From: Pseudomonadota bacterium
Lineage (GTDB): Bacteria > Pseudomonadota > Alphaproteobacteria > Rhizobiales > Beijerinckiaceae
Length of the DNA: 31,934 bases
Direction: 5' to 3'
Assembly: GCA_023426505.1 (NCBI GenBank)
Contig: JAFAAP010000012.1
Coordinates: forward strand, 1-31,934
Shown piece by piece: positions 24,252-31,934 of this stretch (position 1 is its first letter; every line of letters begins with the position of its first letter). The translations under genes were made by a program, and so were the position numbers. The notes under the pieces are model-generated. The model had not been told where the DNA came from, did not search any database, and saw only the letters and a list, made by a program, of their open reading frames with translations.

Positions 24252-24272
24252 TGCTGCCAGGATCTGACAGCA
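24252..24272 (+). promoter_or_regulatory. Candidate operator before the VOC gene
   Basis: The 21-base site reads TGCTG-C-CAG-GAT-CTG-A-CAGCA, an inverted repeat with every arm base paired (TGCTG/CAGCA and CAG/CTG). It lies 46 bases before the VOC start and resembles the site at the start of the regulator gene. Binding by the WYL regulator is an inference. Confidence 0.55.
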
Positions 24273-24317
24273 TCTCCCTTTAGGGTCTTTTCCGTCGTAG
24301 CCAATGGAGACCGACCC

Positions 24318-24689
24318 GTGTCGAACGCACATTTCATCCTTCTTTACGTCGACAGCCCTGAGGCCAGCAGGGACTTTTACAGCGACTTGCTTCGGCGAAA
24401 GCCCGTCGAGGCCTCGTCGACCTTCGTTCTGTTCGCCCTCGACTCGGGTCTGATGCTCGGCCTGTGGTCGCGGCACACGGTTCAGCCCGCGGCGGCAGCC
24501 GTCGGTGGAGGGGCCGAACTCGCCTTTCCGGTCGACGGTGACGCCGCCCTCGATGCGACATTCGCGGAGTGGAAGGGGCGCGGCCTGTCGATCCTTCAGG
24601 AGCCGACCGTCATGGATTTCGGGCGGACCTTCGTGGCCCTCGATCCGGACAATCACCGCCTGCGCATCCTCGCCCCCTCCGCGGAATAA
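24318..24689 (+). CDS. VOC-family (glyoxalase/bleomycin-resistance-like) protein
   Basis: A 123-residue protein with the paired beta-alpha-beta-beta-beta modules of the VOC fold: 'HFILLYVDSPEASRDFYSDLLRRKPVEASSTFVLFAL' and 'TFAEWKGRGLSILQEPTVMDFGRTFVALDPDNHRLRILAP'. The end 'DPDNHRLRI' is typical. Family members are metalloenzymes or drug-binding proteins; no substrate can be assigned. The GTG start at 24318 follows GGAGA at fair spacing. It is probably controlled by the adjacent WYL regulator. The EVE-domain gene starts 12 bases after the stop. Confidence 0.9.
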   Translation: MSNAHFILLYVDSPEASRDFYSDLLRRKPVEASSTFVLFALDSGLMLGLWSRHTVQPAAAAVGGGAELAFPVDGDAALDATFAEWKGRGLSILQEPTVMDFGRTFVALDPDNHRLRILAPSAE

Positions 24690-24701
24690 GGGAGACGCGT
24701 C

Positions 24702-25130
24702 ATGACGGATTACTGGATCGCCGTGGCCTGCGAAGAGCACGTCCAGTGGGGACGGGCGGGTGGCTTCATGCAGGTCTGCCACGGCAAGGCCGCTCCGTTA
24801 CGGCGGATCAGGCCGGACGACGGGATCGTCTATTACTCTCCCACCGTCACCTTGGGCGGGAAGGACCGGTTGCAGGCCTTCACGGCGATCGGGGTCGTCA
24901 AGGGAGGGGAACCTTACCGCTTCGACATGGGGGCAGGCTTCCGCCCCTATCGTCGGGACGTGGCATGGGCCCAGGCGGAAGCGACGCCCATCCGCCCGCT
25001 GTTGGAGAGCCTTGAGCTCACGGCCGGCAAATCAGGTTGGGGATACCAATTCCGCTTCGGGCTGGTTTCCGTCAGCAAACACAATTTTCACGTGATTGCC
25101 TCAGCCATGCGGTGTGACGTCAGGCACTGA
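24702..25130 (+). CDS. EVE-domain protein (UPF0310 family)
   Basis: A 142-residue protein with the family pattern 'YWIAVACEEHVQWGRAGGFMQVCHGKAAPLRRIRPDDGIVYYSP', then 'LQAFTAIGVVKGGEPYRFD' and 'FRPYRRDVAW'. The fold is PUA-like; EVE domains bind modified bases in DNA or RNA in other proteins, but this stand-alone form has no proven role. It starts at the ATG at 24702 after a GGGAGACG site, 12 bases behind the VOC gene, so the two are likely co-transcribed. Confidence 0.92.
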   Translation: MTDYWIAVACEEHVQWGRAGGFMQVCHGKAAPLRRIRPDDGIVYYSPTVTLGGKDRLQAFTAIGVVKGGEPYRFDMGAGFRPYRRDVAWAQAEATPIRPLLESLELTAGKSGWGYQFRFGLVSVSKHNFHVIASAMRCDVRH

Positions 25131-25170
25131 TCTGGCATTCGGTGATCTTCCCCCGAATGCCGTCCGATGC

Positions 25171-25956
25171 CTAGTCCAGCGCCAGGGCCGCCTGCTCCGG
25201 CTCCAGGCTGTCGTCGAGAGCCAGGGAGCCGCCGGACAGGACCTCCGCGTAGATGCCGCAATCGAAATGCCCGTAGGCCTCCATCAGGCTCTTCGGGATC
25301 TGCAGGTCGCGGATGCCGGTCGCCGGGTCCACGTTGGTGGCGGCGCAGCGCTCGATTCGCTTGGTCACCTTGAGCCGCGCGCCCGAGGGCGCGGTCAGGA
25401 CCTTCCCGACGAGGTCGAACTCCGCCCAAGGAGCAAGCCCTTCCAGGTGGACGTTGCCGCGAAACCGTAAGGCGTCGACCGGCGCACCGACCACGTTCTC
25501 GAGCGCCCGCACGCTGGCGAGGTTGATCAGGGACACGTAGCCCCGCCGGGAATCGGTGAAGCGGAAGCCCTCGGGTGCGGAGAGCACCTTCGGGGGCCCG
25601 CGCAGCTCCTTCGGCATGAAGCGGCGCAAGAACGCCTCGATGGCGAGCCGTCCCTCCGGGGTTGAGAGATCGCCGCGCGCCACCTCGCGCCCGCCCTCCT
25701 CGATGAACAGGGTGGTGATCGAATCCACGTAGCGGGTCTTCAGCCGCGCCAGGCTCTCGTTCCGCATCAGCATCAGGAACTTGATCTTGGGCTGGTGCTG
25801 CGGGTCGGCCGGATCGAAGCCCGCCGGGCCGTTCTCGACCGCGAAGAGCCGGTCGGCCGGGAAGTAGCCGCCGCGGGTCAGGGCGGCGGTCTCGAGGAAC
25901 TCGGGCGAGAGGCCCTTGACGGGATAGCGCTGGAGGGAGGCGATGCGGATGCTCAT
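25171..25956 (-). CDS. MOSC-domain protein (YcbX/mARC-like)
   Basis: A 261-residue protein with an N-terminal MOSC_N beta barrel ('ASLQRYPVKGLSPEFLETAAL', 'GGYFPADRLFAVEN') and a C-terminal MOSC domain ('RFRGNVHLEGLAPWAEFDLVGK', 'RIERCAATNVDPATGIRD'). The Cys in 'RCAATNVDP' matches the conserved MOSC residue that binds the molybdenum cofactor or sulfur. Relatives reduce N-hydroxylated compounds or handle sulfur in molybdenum cofactor maturation; no ferredoxin domain is fused here, so an external electron donor would be needed. The ATG at 25956 is chosen; upstream frame to 26127 runs across a terminator. Confidence 0.9.
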   Translation of the reverse strand: MSIRIASLQRYPVKGLSPEFLETAALTRGGYFPADRLFAVENGPAGFDPADPQHQPKIKFLMLMRNESLARLKTRYVDSITTLFIEEGGREVARGDLSTPEGRLAIEAFLRRFMPKELRGPPKVLSAPEGFRFTDSRRGYVSLINLASVRALENVVGAPVDALRFRGNVHLEGLAPWAEFDLVGKVLTAPSGARLKVTKRIERCAATNVDPATGIRDLQIPKSLMEAYGHFDCGIYAEVLSGGSLALDDSLEPEQAALALD

Positions 25957-26010
25957 GCCCCATCGATAGAAGCCGGTTGGGCTGACGGCAAGGCAGGAGA
26001 GCGGCCGAAG

Positions 26011-26040
26011 AAAAGCCCCGCCGTTAAGGGCGGGGCTTTT
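26011..26040 (-). terminator. Bidirectional rho-independent terminator
   Basis: A perfect 12-base stem, AAAAGCCCCGCC (26011-26022) with GGCGGGGCTTTT (26029-26040), has a 6-base loop and T runs in both directions. It lies past the minus-strand gene ending at 26063 and upstream of the MOSC gene, so it insulates the two. Confidence 0.92.
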
Positions 26041-26062
26041 GAACAGGATTGATCGTGGCCTG

Positions 26063-26326
26063 TCAGGAGGCGTCGCCGGAGCGGGAGACCCTGCTGCGCT
26101 TGAGCTCGGGCGTGTTGAACGCCTCACGTGCCGGGATGTGATCGGTCTTCGGCGTGTGATCGCGCATGCCCTCGTTCGCAGTCTGGTGCGGCGGAATGTG
26201 CGTGCCGGACTCGGCCTCCTGCTTCATGCGCAGGGCCTTCTCGGCGTTGGCCTTCAGCTCCTCGCGCGCCTTGTCGGCACGGCGCTTCTTGGGATTGAGG
26301 CGGGAAAAGATGTCGGAAAGTGCCAT
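26063..26326 (-). CDS. Small charged hypothetical protein (87 residues)
   Basis: The product starts 'MALSDIFSRLNPKKRRADKA' and continues with a Lys/Glu/Ala-rich helix ('REELKANAEKALRMKQEAES') and a polar tail with 'THIPPHQTANEGMRDHTPKT'. There is no signal peptide or membrane segment. Its ribosome site (AGGAG) is formed by the last codons and the stop of the gene before it, with 7 bases between stop and start, so the two are translationally linked. The function is unknown. It ends ahead of a strong terminator. Confidence 0.75.
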   Translation of the reverse strand: MALSDIFSRLNPKKRRADKAREELKANAEKALRMKQEAESGTHIPPHQTANEGMRDHTPKTDHIPAREAFNTPELKRSRVSRSGDAS

Positions 26327-26333
26327 TTCTTTT

Positions 26334-26786
26334 TTACTCCTTTGCGCGCGAGAGCACGTCGTCTTCCTCGTCGCTCCGGCGGGTTGGTGGAGCGTCGACA
26401 TGGGCGGGATCCACGGGAATATCCCGGGAGGTCGCGATGGTGCCGGTCGAATCGCCGATGTCGCGGCTCGCCTCGACCTGCTGGCGGGTTCGGTCCATCG
26501 GGTTCGTCACCCGGGCGTTCTCGGTCGAGTCGCCGAAGGTGTCGCCCTGCAGCCGCGTGCCGAAGGTCCGCGGCTGTGCGGAGGTGTCATCCGCATCGGC
26601 GAGCGTTTCCGTAGGCCGCCGGTAGTAGGATTCGGGCGTCTCCGTCGGCCGGCCCTCGCCGAAGGTTTCGGGCGTCACGGCCGGCTCGCGCTCGACCGGG
26701 CTCTCCGGCACGGCCATGCCGAGCTCGGAGTTCCGGGCGAGGTCGGCCCTGGCCTTCTCGTCCTCTGAACGCGGATCGCGTGGCAT
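26334..26786 (-). CDS. Disordered acidic hypothetical protein (150 residues)
   Basis: The ATG at 26786 follows GGAGGTTCCC. The protein is rich in Pro, Glu, Thr, Arg and Asp with no hydrophobic core, and repeats a loose 'ETFGEGRPTETPESYYRRPTE' / 'RTFGTRLQGDTFGDSTENAR' pattern, so it is probably disordered. No family recognised. It is the first gene of a two-gene unit and is divergent from clpB, 177 bases apart. Its position next to a heat-shock gene hints at a stress role, but that is only a guess. Confidence 0.75.
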   Translation of the reverse strand: MPRDPRSEDEKARADLARNSELGMAVPESPVEREPAVTPETFGEGRPTETPESYYRRPTETLADADDTSAQPRTFGTRLQGDTFGDSTENARVTNPMDRTRQQVEASRDIGDSTGTIATSRDIPVDPAHVDAPPTRRSDEEDDVLSRAKE

Positions 26787-26963
26787 GGGAACCTCCTTCA
26801 AACTCACCGGGTCAATGCCAGCACGGCGGGCAGGTTCCCCCTCTTGTTGTGGCAGATAGGTGACACCACCTAAGCCTCAGCGGATGCTTCCAAGCGGAGG
26901 TCCGACATCGCAGGGTCGGCCCGAGCCTCGAGGAGGGCGGGCGGACCCGAGGAGGGATGACAG

Positions 26964-29585
26964 ATGAATTTCGAGAAATACACCGAGCGCGCGCGCGGCT
27001 TCGTGCAGGCGGCCCAGAACCTCGCCATGCGCGAAGGCCACCCGCAGCTTGCCCCCGGGCACGTGCTGAAAGTGCTTTTGGACGATCCGGAAGGCCTCTG
27101 CGCCGGTCTCATCGACCGCGCCGGCGGCCGCTCGCGCGAGGCGCATGCGGCGGTCGAGCAGTGGCTCGCCAAGCAGCCGAAGGTGTCGGGTGCGGCCTCG
27201 CAGCCGCAGGCGACGCGCGAGCTGATGCGCTTCTTCGACACCGCCGAGACAATAGCCGAGAAGGCCGGCGACTCCTACGTCACGGTCGAGCGGATGCTGC
27301 TCGCGCTTGCGGTCGAGAAGGACACGGAAGCGGGCAAGATTCTGGCCCAGGCCGGCGTGACGGCTCAAGGGCTGAATGCCGCCGTCAACGCCCTGCGCAA
27401 GGGCCGCACCGCCGACAACGCGACGGCGGAGAACGCCTACGACGCGCTCAAGAAATACGCCCGCGACCTGACGGAAGCCGCGCGCGACGGCAAGCTCGAT
27501 CCGGTCATCGGCCGCGACGAGGAGATCCGCCGCACGATCCAGGTGCTGTCGCGGCGCACCAAGAACAACCCCGTGCTGATCGGCGAGCCCGGCGTCGGCA
27601 AGACCGCCATCGTCGAAGGCCTCGCGCTGCGCATCGTCAACGGCGACGTGCCGGAAAGCCTGAAGGACAAGCAGCTGCTCGCCCTCGACATGGGCGCGCT
27701 GATCGCCGGCGCGAAGTATCGCGGCGAGTTCGAGGAGCGCCTGAAGGCGGTGCTCAACGAGGTCACGGCGGCCGAAGGCGGCATCATCCTGTTCATCGAC
27801 GAGATGCACACGCTGGTCGGCGCCGGCAAGGCGGACGGAGCGATGGACGCGTCGAACCTCCTCAAGCCTGCGCTTGCCCGCGGCGAGCTGCACTGCGTCG
27901 GCGCGACCACGCTCGACGAGTACCGCAAGCATGTGGAGAAGGACGCGGCGCTCGCCCGCAGATTCCAGCCGGTCTTCGTGAACGAGCCCACGGTGGAGGA
28001 CACCGTGTCGATCCTGCGCGGACTGAAGGAGAAGTACGAGCAGCATCACGGCGTGCGCATCACCGACAGCGCGCTCGTCGCGGCCGCGCCCCTGTCGAAC
28101 CGCTACATCACCGCCCGGTTCCTGCCCGACAAGGCGATCGACCTCGTCGACGAGGCCTCGTCGCGCCTGCGCATGCAGGTCGATTCGAAGCCCGAGGAGC
28201 TCGACAACATCGACCGCGAGATCGTGCGCCTGAAGATCGAGCAGGAGGCCCTGAAGAAGGAGACCGACTCCGCCTCGAAGGACCGCCTCGCGCGGCTGGA
28301 GAAGGAGCTGGCAGACCTCGAGGAGCAGTCCGCCGCCATCACGGCGCGCTGGAAGGCCGAGAAGGACAAGCTCGGCACCGCCGCGGAGCTGAAGAAGAAG
28401 CTCGACGAGGCGCGCACGCAGCTGGCGAACGCGCAGCGCGCGGGCGACTGGGCCAAGGCGGGCGAGCTCTCCTACGGCATCATTCCGGGCCTGGAGAAGC
28501 AGCTCTCCGAAGTCGAGGCGCGCGAGGACGGCGCCGGCGGCATGATGGAGGAGGCGGTGACGCCCGACCACGTGGCGCAGGTCGTGTCGCGCTGGACCGG
28601 CGTGCCCGTCGACAAGATGCTCGAAGGCGAGCGCGAGAAGCTGCTCCACATGGAGGAGGAACTCGCCAAGCGCGTCGTCGGCCAGCGCGAAGCGGTGGAA
28701 GCGGTCTCGACCGCCGTGCGCCGTGCGCGTGCGGGCCTTCAGGACCCGAATCGGCCCATGGGCTCGTTCATGTTTCTCGGCCCGACAGGCGTCGGCAAGA
28801 CGGAGCTCACCAAGGCGCTCGCGGGCTTCCTGTTCGACGACGAGACGGCGCTGATCCGCCTCGACATGTCGGAATACATGGAGAAGCACTCGGTCGCCCG
28901 GCTCATCGGCGCGCCTCCCGGCTATGTCGGCTACGAGGAGGGCGGCGCGCTCACCGAAGCCGTCCGCCGCCGGCCCTACCAGGTGGTGCTGTTCGACGAG
29001 ATCGAGAAGGCGCATCCGGACGTGTTCAACGTCCTGCTGCAGGTGCTCGACGACGGACGCCTCACGGACGGGCAAGGCCGCACCGTGGACTTCCGCAACA
29101 CGCTCATCATCATGACGTCGAATCTCGGGGCCGAATTCCTGGTCAACCAGGGCGAGGGCCACGACACCGACGAGGTGCGCGACGAGGTGATGGCGGTGGT
29201 GCGCTCGCACTTCCGGCCCGAGTTCCTCAACCGCGTGGACGAGATCATCCTATTCCACCGGCTGCAGCGGAGCGAGATGGGCGCCATCGTCGACATTCAG
29301 ATGAAGCGCCTGCAGAAGCTGCTGGACGAGCGCAAGATCGTCCTGAACCTCGACCCGGAGGCCCGCGACTGGCTCGCCAACAAGGGCTACGACCCGGCCT
29401 ACGGGGCGCGTCCCTTGAAGCGCGTGATCCAGAAGAACGTGCAGGACCCGCTCGCCGAGATGATCCTCGCCGGCGAGGTCAAGGACGGCGGGACCGTGCC
29501 GGTCCATGCCGGCCCCATGGGCCTGATGATCGGCGACGTCGCAGTCGGCAGCGAGCGCCCGCCGCAGGGCGTGCGGTTGAACTGA
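26964..29585 (+). CDS. clpB: ATP-dependent chaperone ClpB
   Basis: ClpB is the hexameric disaggregase that works with DnaK to rescue aggregated proteins after heat shock. The 873-residue protein has the N-domain ('FEKYTERARGFVQAAQNLAMREGHPQLAPGHVLKVLL'), first AAA+ domain with Walker A GEPGVGKT (207-214), Walker B 'IILFIDEMHTLVG', and the coiled-coil middle domain (about 395-530, 'DNIDREIVRLKIEQEALKKE', 'RLEKELADLEEQ'). The second AAA+ domain has GPTGVGKT (606-613) and 'VVLFDEIEKAHPDV'. The middle domain shows ClpB and not ClpA/ClpC. A strong terminator follows. Confidence 0.98.
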   Translation: MNFEKYTERARGFVQAAQNLAMREGHPQLAPGHVLKVLLDDPEGLCAGLIDRAGGRSREAHAAVEQWLAKQPKVSGAASQPQATRELMRFFDTAETIAEKAGDSYVTVERMLLALAVEKDTEAGKILAQAGVTAQGLNAAVNALRKGRTADNATAENAYDALKKYARDLTEAARDGKLDPVIGRDEEIRRTIQVLSRRTKNNPVLIGEPGVGKTAIVEGLALRIVNGDVPESLKDKQLLALDMGALIAGAKYRGEFEERLKAVLNEVTAAEGGIILFIDEMHTLVGAGKADGAMDASNLLKPALARGELHCVGATTLDEYRKHVEKDAALARRFQPVFVNEPTVEDTVSILRGLKEKYEQHHGVRITDSALVAAAPLSNRYITARFLPDKAIDLVDEASSRLRMQVDSKPEELDNIDREIVRLKIEQEALKKETDSASKDRLARLEKELADLEEQSAAITARWKAEKDKLGTAAELKKKLDEARTQLANAQRAGDWAKAGELSYGIIPGLEKQLSEVEAREDGAGGMMEEAVTPDHVAQVVSRWTGVPVDKMLEGEREKLLHMEEELAKRVVGQREAVEAVSTAVRRARAGLQDPNRPMGSFMFLGPTGVGKTELTKALAGFLFDDETALIRLDMSEYMEKHSVARLIGAPPGYVGYEEGGALTEAVRRRPYQVVLFDEIEKAHPDVFNVLLQVLDDGRLTDGQGRTVDFRNTLIIMTSNLGAEFLVNQGEGHDTDEVRDEVMAVVRSHFRPEFLNRVDEIILFHRLQRSEMGAIVDIQMKRLQKLLDERKIVLNLDPEARDWLANKGYDPAYGARPLKRVIQKNVQDPLAEMILAGEVKDGGTVPVHAGPMGLMIGDVAVGSERPPQGVRLN

Positions 29586-29613
29586 GGTCGACGCAGATTA
29601 GCGAGATGAAATG

Positions 29614-29642
29614 AGCCCCGCGGGAGACCGCGGGGCTTTTTG
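29614..29642 (+). terminator. Rho-independent terminator after clpB
   Basis: AGCCCCGCGG (29614-29623) pairs perfectly with CCGCGGGGCT (29628-29637) around a GAGA loop, followed by TTTTT, 28 bases past the clpB stop. Confidence 0.93.
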
Positions 29643-29775
29643 TTGCGCGTTCGTGTCATTCCCGTCCGGAAGCAGCGGTGCCGCTGGAGGGAAAGGAAAC
29701 CCATGGCGCTAGGCTGGAGAATGGCCCCCCTTCCCATCTTACCGTCACGGACTCACGACCGGATGCGCGCCGGCC

Positions 29776-31158
29776 TCACACCACGTGAAAATCGCTCAAG
29801 GCGACCTTCGCCTTGTTGGTCAGGACCGCGATCTTGACCTGGGCTGCGGAGCCGGTGCCGTCCGGGTCGTAGTACAGGCTGCCCGTGCCCTTGTCGTAGA
29901 TGACGCGGTCCTGCCGGTCGGCGGCGTGCTTGCCGAGATGGAAGGCATCCGCCTTGAGCCGGCCGTTCGGGCCGATCTTCGTGAAGACGGCGTTGTCGAA
30001 CCAGAACGTGTCGTCGGCCGACTTGAAGTCGAGGATCCTGTCGGCGTCGGCCTTGGACTTCACCGCCGCGTCGAACGCGAAGATGTCCCGGCCGGATCCG
30101 CCCGTCATGGTATCGGCGAGCGCGCCGCCATGGAGCCGGTCGTTGCCGGGACCGCCGTTGAGCACGTCCCGTCCGTCCAGCCCGAAGAGCAGGTTCTGCC
30201 CGGCATTGCCCGTGAGGGACTGGTCGATCTCGTTCCCGGTGAGATTCAGCGAGGCGCTGCCGTCGGCGATCATGGCCTCGATGCTGGATCCCGCCGCGAG
30301 GGTGAAGCCGAAGCTCGTGCGAACGGTGTCGAACCCGGCGCCGGGAAACTCGAAGACCTGATCGGATGCGTCGACGATGTACGTATCGTCGCCGGCGCCG
30401 CCCGTCAGCGAGTCCGCCCCGCCGAGACCGTCGAGCACGTTGCGGCCGGCATTGCCCACCAGGCTGTTGGCGAGCTCGTTGCCGGTGAGGTCGAGGGCGT
30501 CGGTTCCCGCATCCGAGGCGGTCCGGAGGACCTCGACCGACTGGCCCGCGCCGAGGGCGAAGCTGACGCTCGTCAGGATCGTGTCGGTGCCTTCGTCCAC
30601 GGACTCGAGCACCACGTCGCCGACATTGTCGACCCGATAGACGTCGTTGCCGCCGTGGCCGATCATCCGGTCGGCGCCTCCCTTGCCGTCGAAGGAGTCC
30701 GGTCCGTCGCTCCCACGGAGGATGTCGTTGCCGGCATTGCCGTTGATGAGGAAGATCGGCGCGGTGTAGTCGTTGTTGGTTGTATGAGACAGCAGGTAGT
30801 CGGCCGTGAGGCTTGCCCCTGACGTCATCGGCACCGAACTCTGACCTGTCAGAGAGAATGTCACGCGGGCCAGTGTTTCGAAGCCGCCGCTCGCGTTCAG
30901 GAGGGACATGCCGGTGATGTTGCCACCGACATCGAACGCTCCCGCCGGCACCGTCGCGCCGGCGAAGCCCGAACCGGTGAAATTGATCTGGTAGGCCTGC
31001 GGACCTGGAACGCCGCCGACGAGAGGCTGATAGGCGATGGACCCGGCAGTAGGGCTAAATCCATAACCATATACCCGGGTCGGTCCTACGGTCCCAGGGA
31101 ACAGCAGTCCCGTGTCCAAGCCGTTGGGATCGTCGATCGTGATCGTGAAAATCGACAT
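29776..31158 (-). CDS. RTX calcium-binding protein with intact C-terminal secretion region
   Basis: A 460-residue protein from the ATG at 31158 (GGGAG about 10 bases upstream). Residues 1-145 form a non-repeat beta-rich domain ('FTITIDDPNGLDTGLLFPGTVGPTRVYGYGF', 'FETLARVTFSLTGQSSVPM'). Three RTX blocks follow: 'GNAGNDILRGSDGPDSFDGKGGADRMIGHGGNDVYRVD', 'GNAGRNVLDGLGGADSLTGGAGDDTYIVD' and 'GNAGQNLLFGLDGRDVLNGGPGNDRLHGGALADTMTGGSGRDIFAFD'. They are separated by repeated linkers of the form 'TSVSFALGAGQSVEVL...LTGNE'. The end 'IYDKGTGSLYYDPDGTGSAAQVKI...LSDFHVV' is the secretion-type C-terminus. It is likely extracellular via a type I system encoded elsewhere. Confidence 0.9.
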   Translation of the reverse strand: MSIFTITIDDPNGLDTGLLFPGTVGPTRVYGYGFSPTAGSIAYQPLVGGVPGPQAYQINFTGSGFAGATVPAGAFDVGGNITGMSLLNASGGFETLARVTFSLTGQSSVPMTSGASLTADYLLSHTTNNDYTAPIFLINGNAGNDILRGSDGPDSFDGKGGADRMIGHGGNDVYRVDNVGDVVLESVDEGTDTILTSVSFALGAGQSVEVLRTASDAGTDALDLTGNELANSLVGNAGRNVLDGLGGADSLTGGAGDDTYIVDASDQVFEFPGAGFDTVRTSFGFTLAAGSSIEAMIADGSASLNLTGNEIDQSLTGNAGQNLLFGLDGRDVLNGGPGNDRLHGGALADTMTGGSGRDIFAFDAAVKSKADADRILDFKSADDTFWFDNAVFTKIGPNGRLKADAFHLGKHAADRQDRVIYDKGTGSLYYDPDGTGSAAQVKIAVLTNKAKVALSDFHVV

Positions 31159-31378
31159 CGCAGAATGCTCCCTTTCGTGTCGTCGGAAGCCCCGATGGTC
31201 TCTTGTCGTGAACGATCCGCCGTCGTGTCAGGCGGGGATGTCCCGTTCCTGGCGGGAACAGGCTGGGATTATACGCGCGAGGAGAGGTCAGATACCGGGA
31301 TAATCGGGAGATCGGCCAAAGAGGCCGTGCGCGCGGTGTTGCCCCGCGCGATTTTCTCGGCGATCGCAAGAGGTCGCA

Positions 31379-31400
31379 CCGCCGGGCCGAGGCCCGGTGG
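31379..31400 (-). terminator. Hairpin downstream of the cupin gene
   Basis: CCGCCGGGC (31379-31387) pairs with GCCCGGTGG (31392-31400), nine pairs including one G·T, with a 4-base loop, 27 bases past the minus-strand cupin stop. No T run is present, so the function is only probable. The remainder of the gap 31159-31378 shows no gene I can support. Confidence 0.4.
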
Positions 31401-31427
31401 CGCGCTCGCATCGTTCGTCAGCCTTGA

Positions 31428-31883
31428 TCAGGCTTCCTGCTTCTCCGGCTCGAAGCCCGGGTCGTAGTGCGGGCCGGCCATGCTGCCGTCAGCCGCCATG
31501 CCGACGATGCCGTGCGACATGTCCTTGATGGCGAGGAACATCACGTCCTCGTCCGGCAGGGCCACGGTGGCGTGGACCTTCTCGGCCGGGAAGTAGATGA
31601 GCGTGCCGGGCCCGACGATGCGCTCCTCCTCGCCCTCGATGTGGACGCGCAGCCGGCCCTGGAGCACGTAGTTCCACTGCTCGTTCGGGTGCTTGTGCGG
31701 GCGGGCCCCGGTGCCGCGGGGCTTGAGCATCAGGCCGACCTGGATGCGGTCGCCCTCGATCACCGGGCCGTGCGCCGTGGAATAGCCGGTGCCGGCATCG
31801 ATCTTGGTCATGTCGGAAAGCGCGAACAGATACCCGCCCTCGCCCGCCTTCACGGCTCCGGCCGTCTTGGTCTTGCCTGTCAT
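31428..31883 (-). CDS. Cupin-domain protein
   Basis: A 151-residue single-domain cupin. The two cupin motifs are visible: 'RPHKHPNEQWNYVLQGRLRVHIEG' (His-x-His...Glu-type, here HKHPNEQ) and 'GTLIYFPAEKVHATVALPDEDVMFLAI', whose His ('KVHAT') completes the metal site. The C-terminal tail is acidic ('HYDPGFEPEKQEA'). Such proteins bind a divalent metal and may be dioxygenases, isomerases or small-molecule binders; the substrate is not evident. The ATG at 31883 follows AGAGGACGAAG. The start is 51 bases from the window edge. Confidence 0.88.
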   Translation of the reverse strand: MTGKTKTAGAVKAGEGGYLFALSDMTKIDAGTGYSTAHGPVIEGDRIQVGLMLKPRGTGARPHKHPNEQWNYVLQGRLRVHIEGEEERIVGPGTLIYFPAEKVHATVALPDEDVMFLAIKDMSHGIVGMAADGSMAGPHYDPGFEPEKQEA

Positions 31884-31934
31884 GGTCTTCGTCCTCTGGA
31901 GAAAGAAAGATGCGGACCGGAGGCGCTCATGAGC

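Noticed and set aside
26843..26874. Heat-shock (sigma-32) promoter before clpB: CTTG ... CCTAAG
   Set aside because: The spacing from CTTG to the possible -10 is about 22 bases, too long, and the -10 fits poorly; other candidates are no better.
26877..29210. Minus-strand frame of 777 codons and a plus-strand frame of 885 codons over clpB
   Set aside because: Both are shadows of clpB, whose frame has all AAA+ motifs.
31929..31934. ATG at the very end of the window as the start of a divergent gene
   Set aside because: Only six bases are visible; it cannot be judged.

Overview
The window is high-GC chromosomal DNA from an alphaproteobacterium of the order Hyphomicrobiales (Rhizobiales), most likely Methylobacteriaceae and Microvirga-like. 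This is inferred from protein character and gene order (parvulin-argJ-mutT, comF-grxC-nit-DUF1178, ubiG/lysC-ptsP-prfA-prmC-DUF4167, clpB); no database search was possible. The coding content is mostly housekeeping, with accessory genes slotted between conserved blocks. I see no rRNA, tRNA, insertion sequence, prophage or CRISPR array.

Layout. 1-5122: 3' part of a secreted parvulin prolyl isomerase, then an RTX calcium-binding protein gene in visibly AT-richer DNA, a 70-residue hydrophilic protein, argJ (arginine synthesis), a small exported protein, and mutT. 5131-7870: an EamA exporter, a 33-residue membrane peptide, an acyl-CoA thioesterase and an iron-dependent alcohol dehydrogenase. 7981-9797: a second RTX protein and a DUF427 protein. 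9871-13904: a divergent pair, a BioC-like methyltransferase on the minus strand and comF-grxC-nitrilase-DUF1178 on the plus strand, then a metallophosphatase. 13962-17286: nhaA convergent on ubiG, then lysC. 17373-21994: ptsP, prfA, fosX and prmC in a tightly coupled run. 21995-22356: a 362-base non-coding stretch with several strong hairpins, leading into the DUF4167 gene, which carries an RD/RE/RQ-rich repeat tail. 23529-25130: a WYL-type regulator, a VOC protein and an EVE-domain protein. 25171-26786 (minus): a MOSC protein and two small disordered proteins. 26964-29585: clpB. 29776-31883 (minus): a third RTX protein and a cupin.

The observations most worth following are: (i) an exact 8-base tandem duplication (GCTACAAT twice, 2229-2244) that frameshifts the first RTX gene just before its C-terminal secretion signal, where deleting one copy restores a C-terminus like that of the third RTX protein; (ii) a multi-hairpin, probably structured RNA leader before the DUF4167 gene; (iii) a fosfomycin hydrolase gene (fosX) with complete active-site residues, spliced by an ATGA overlap into the prfA-prmC pair; (iv) a pair of matching inverted-repeat sites flanking the WYL regulator gene, a likely operator set.

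The three RTX genes (902, 7981, 29776) have no type I secretion genes beside them here. If secreted, they must use an exporter encoded elsewhere.
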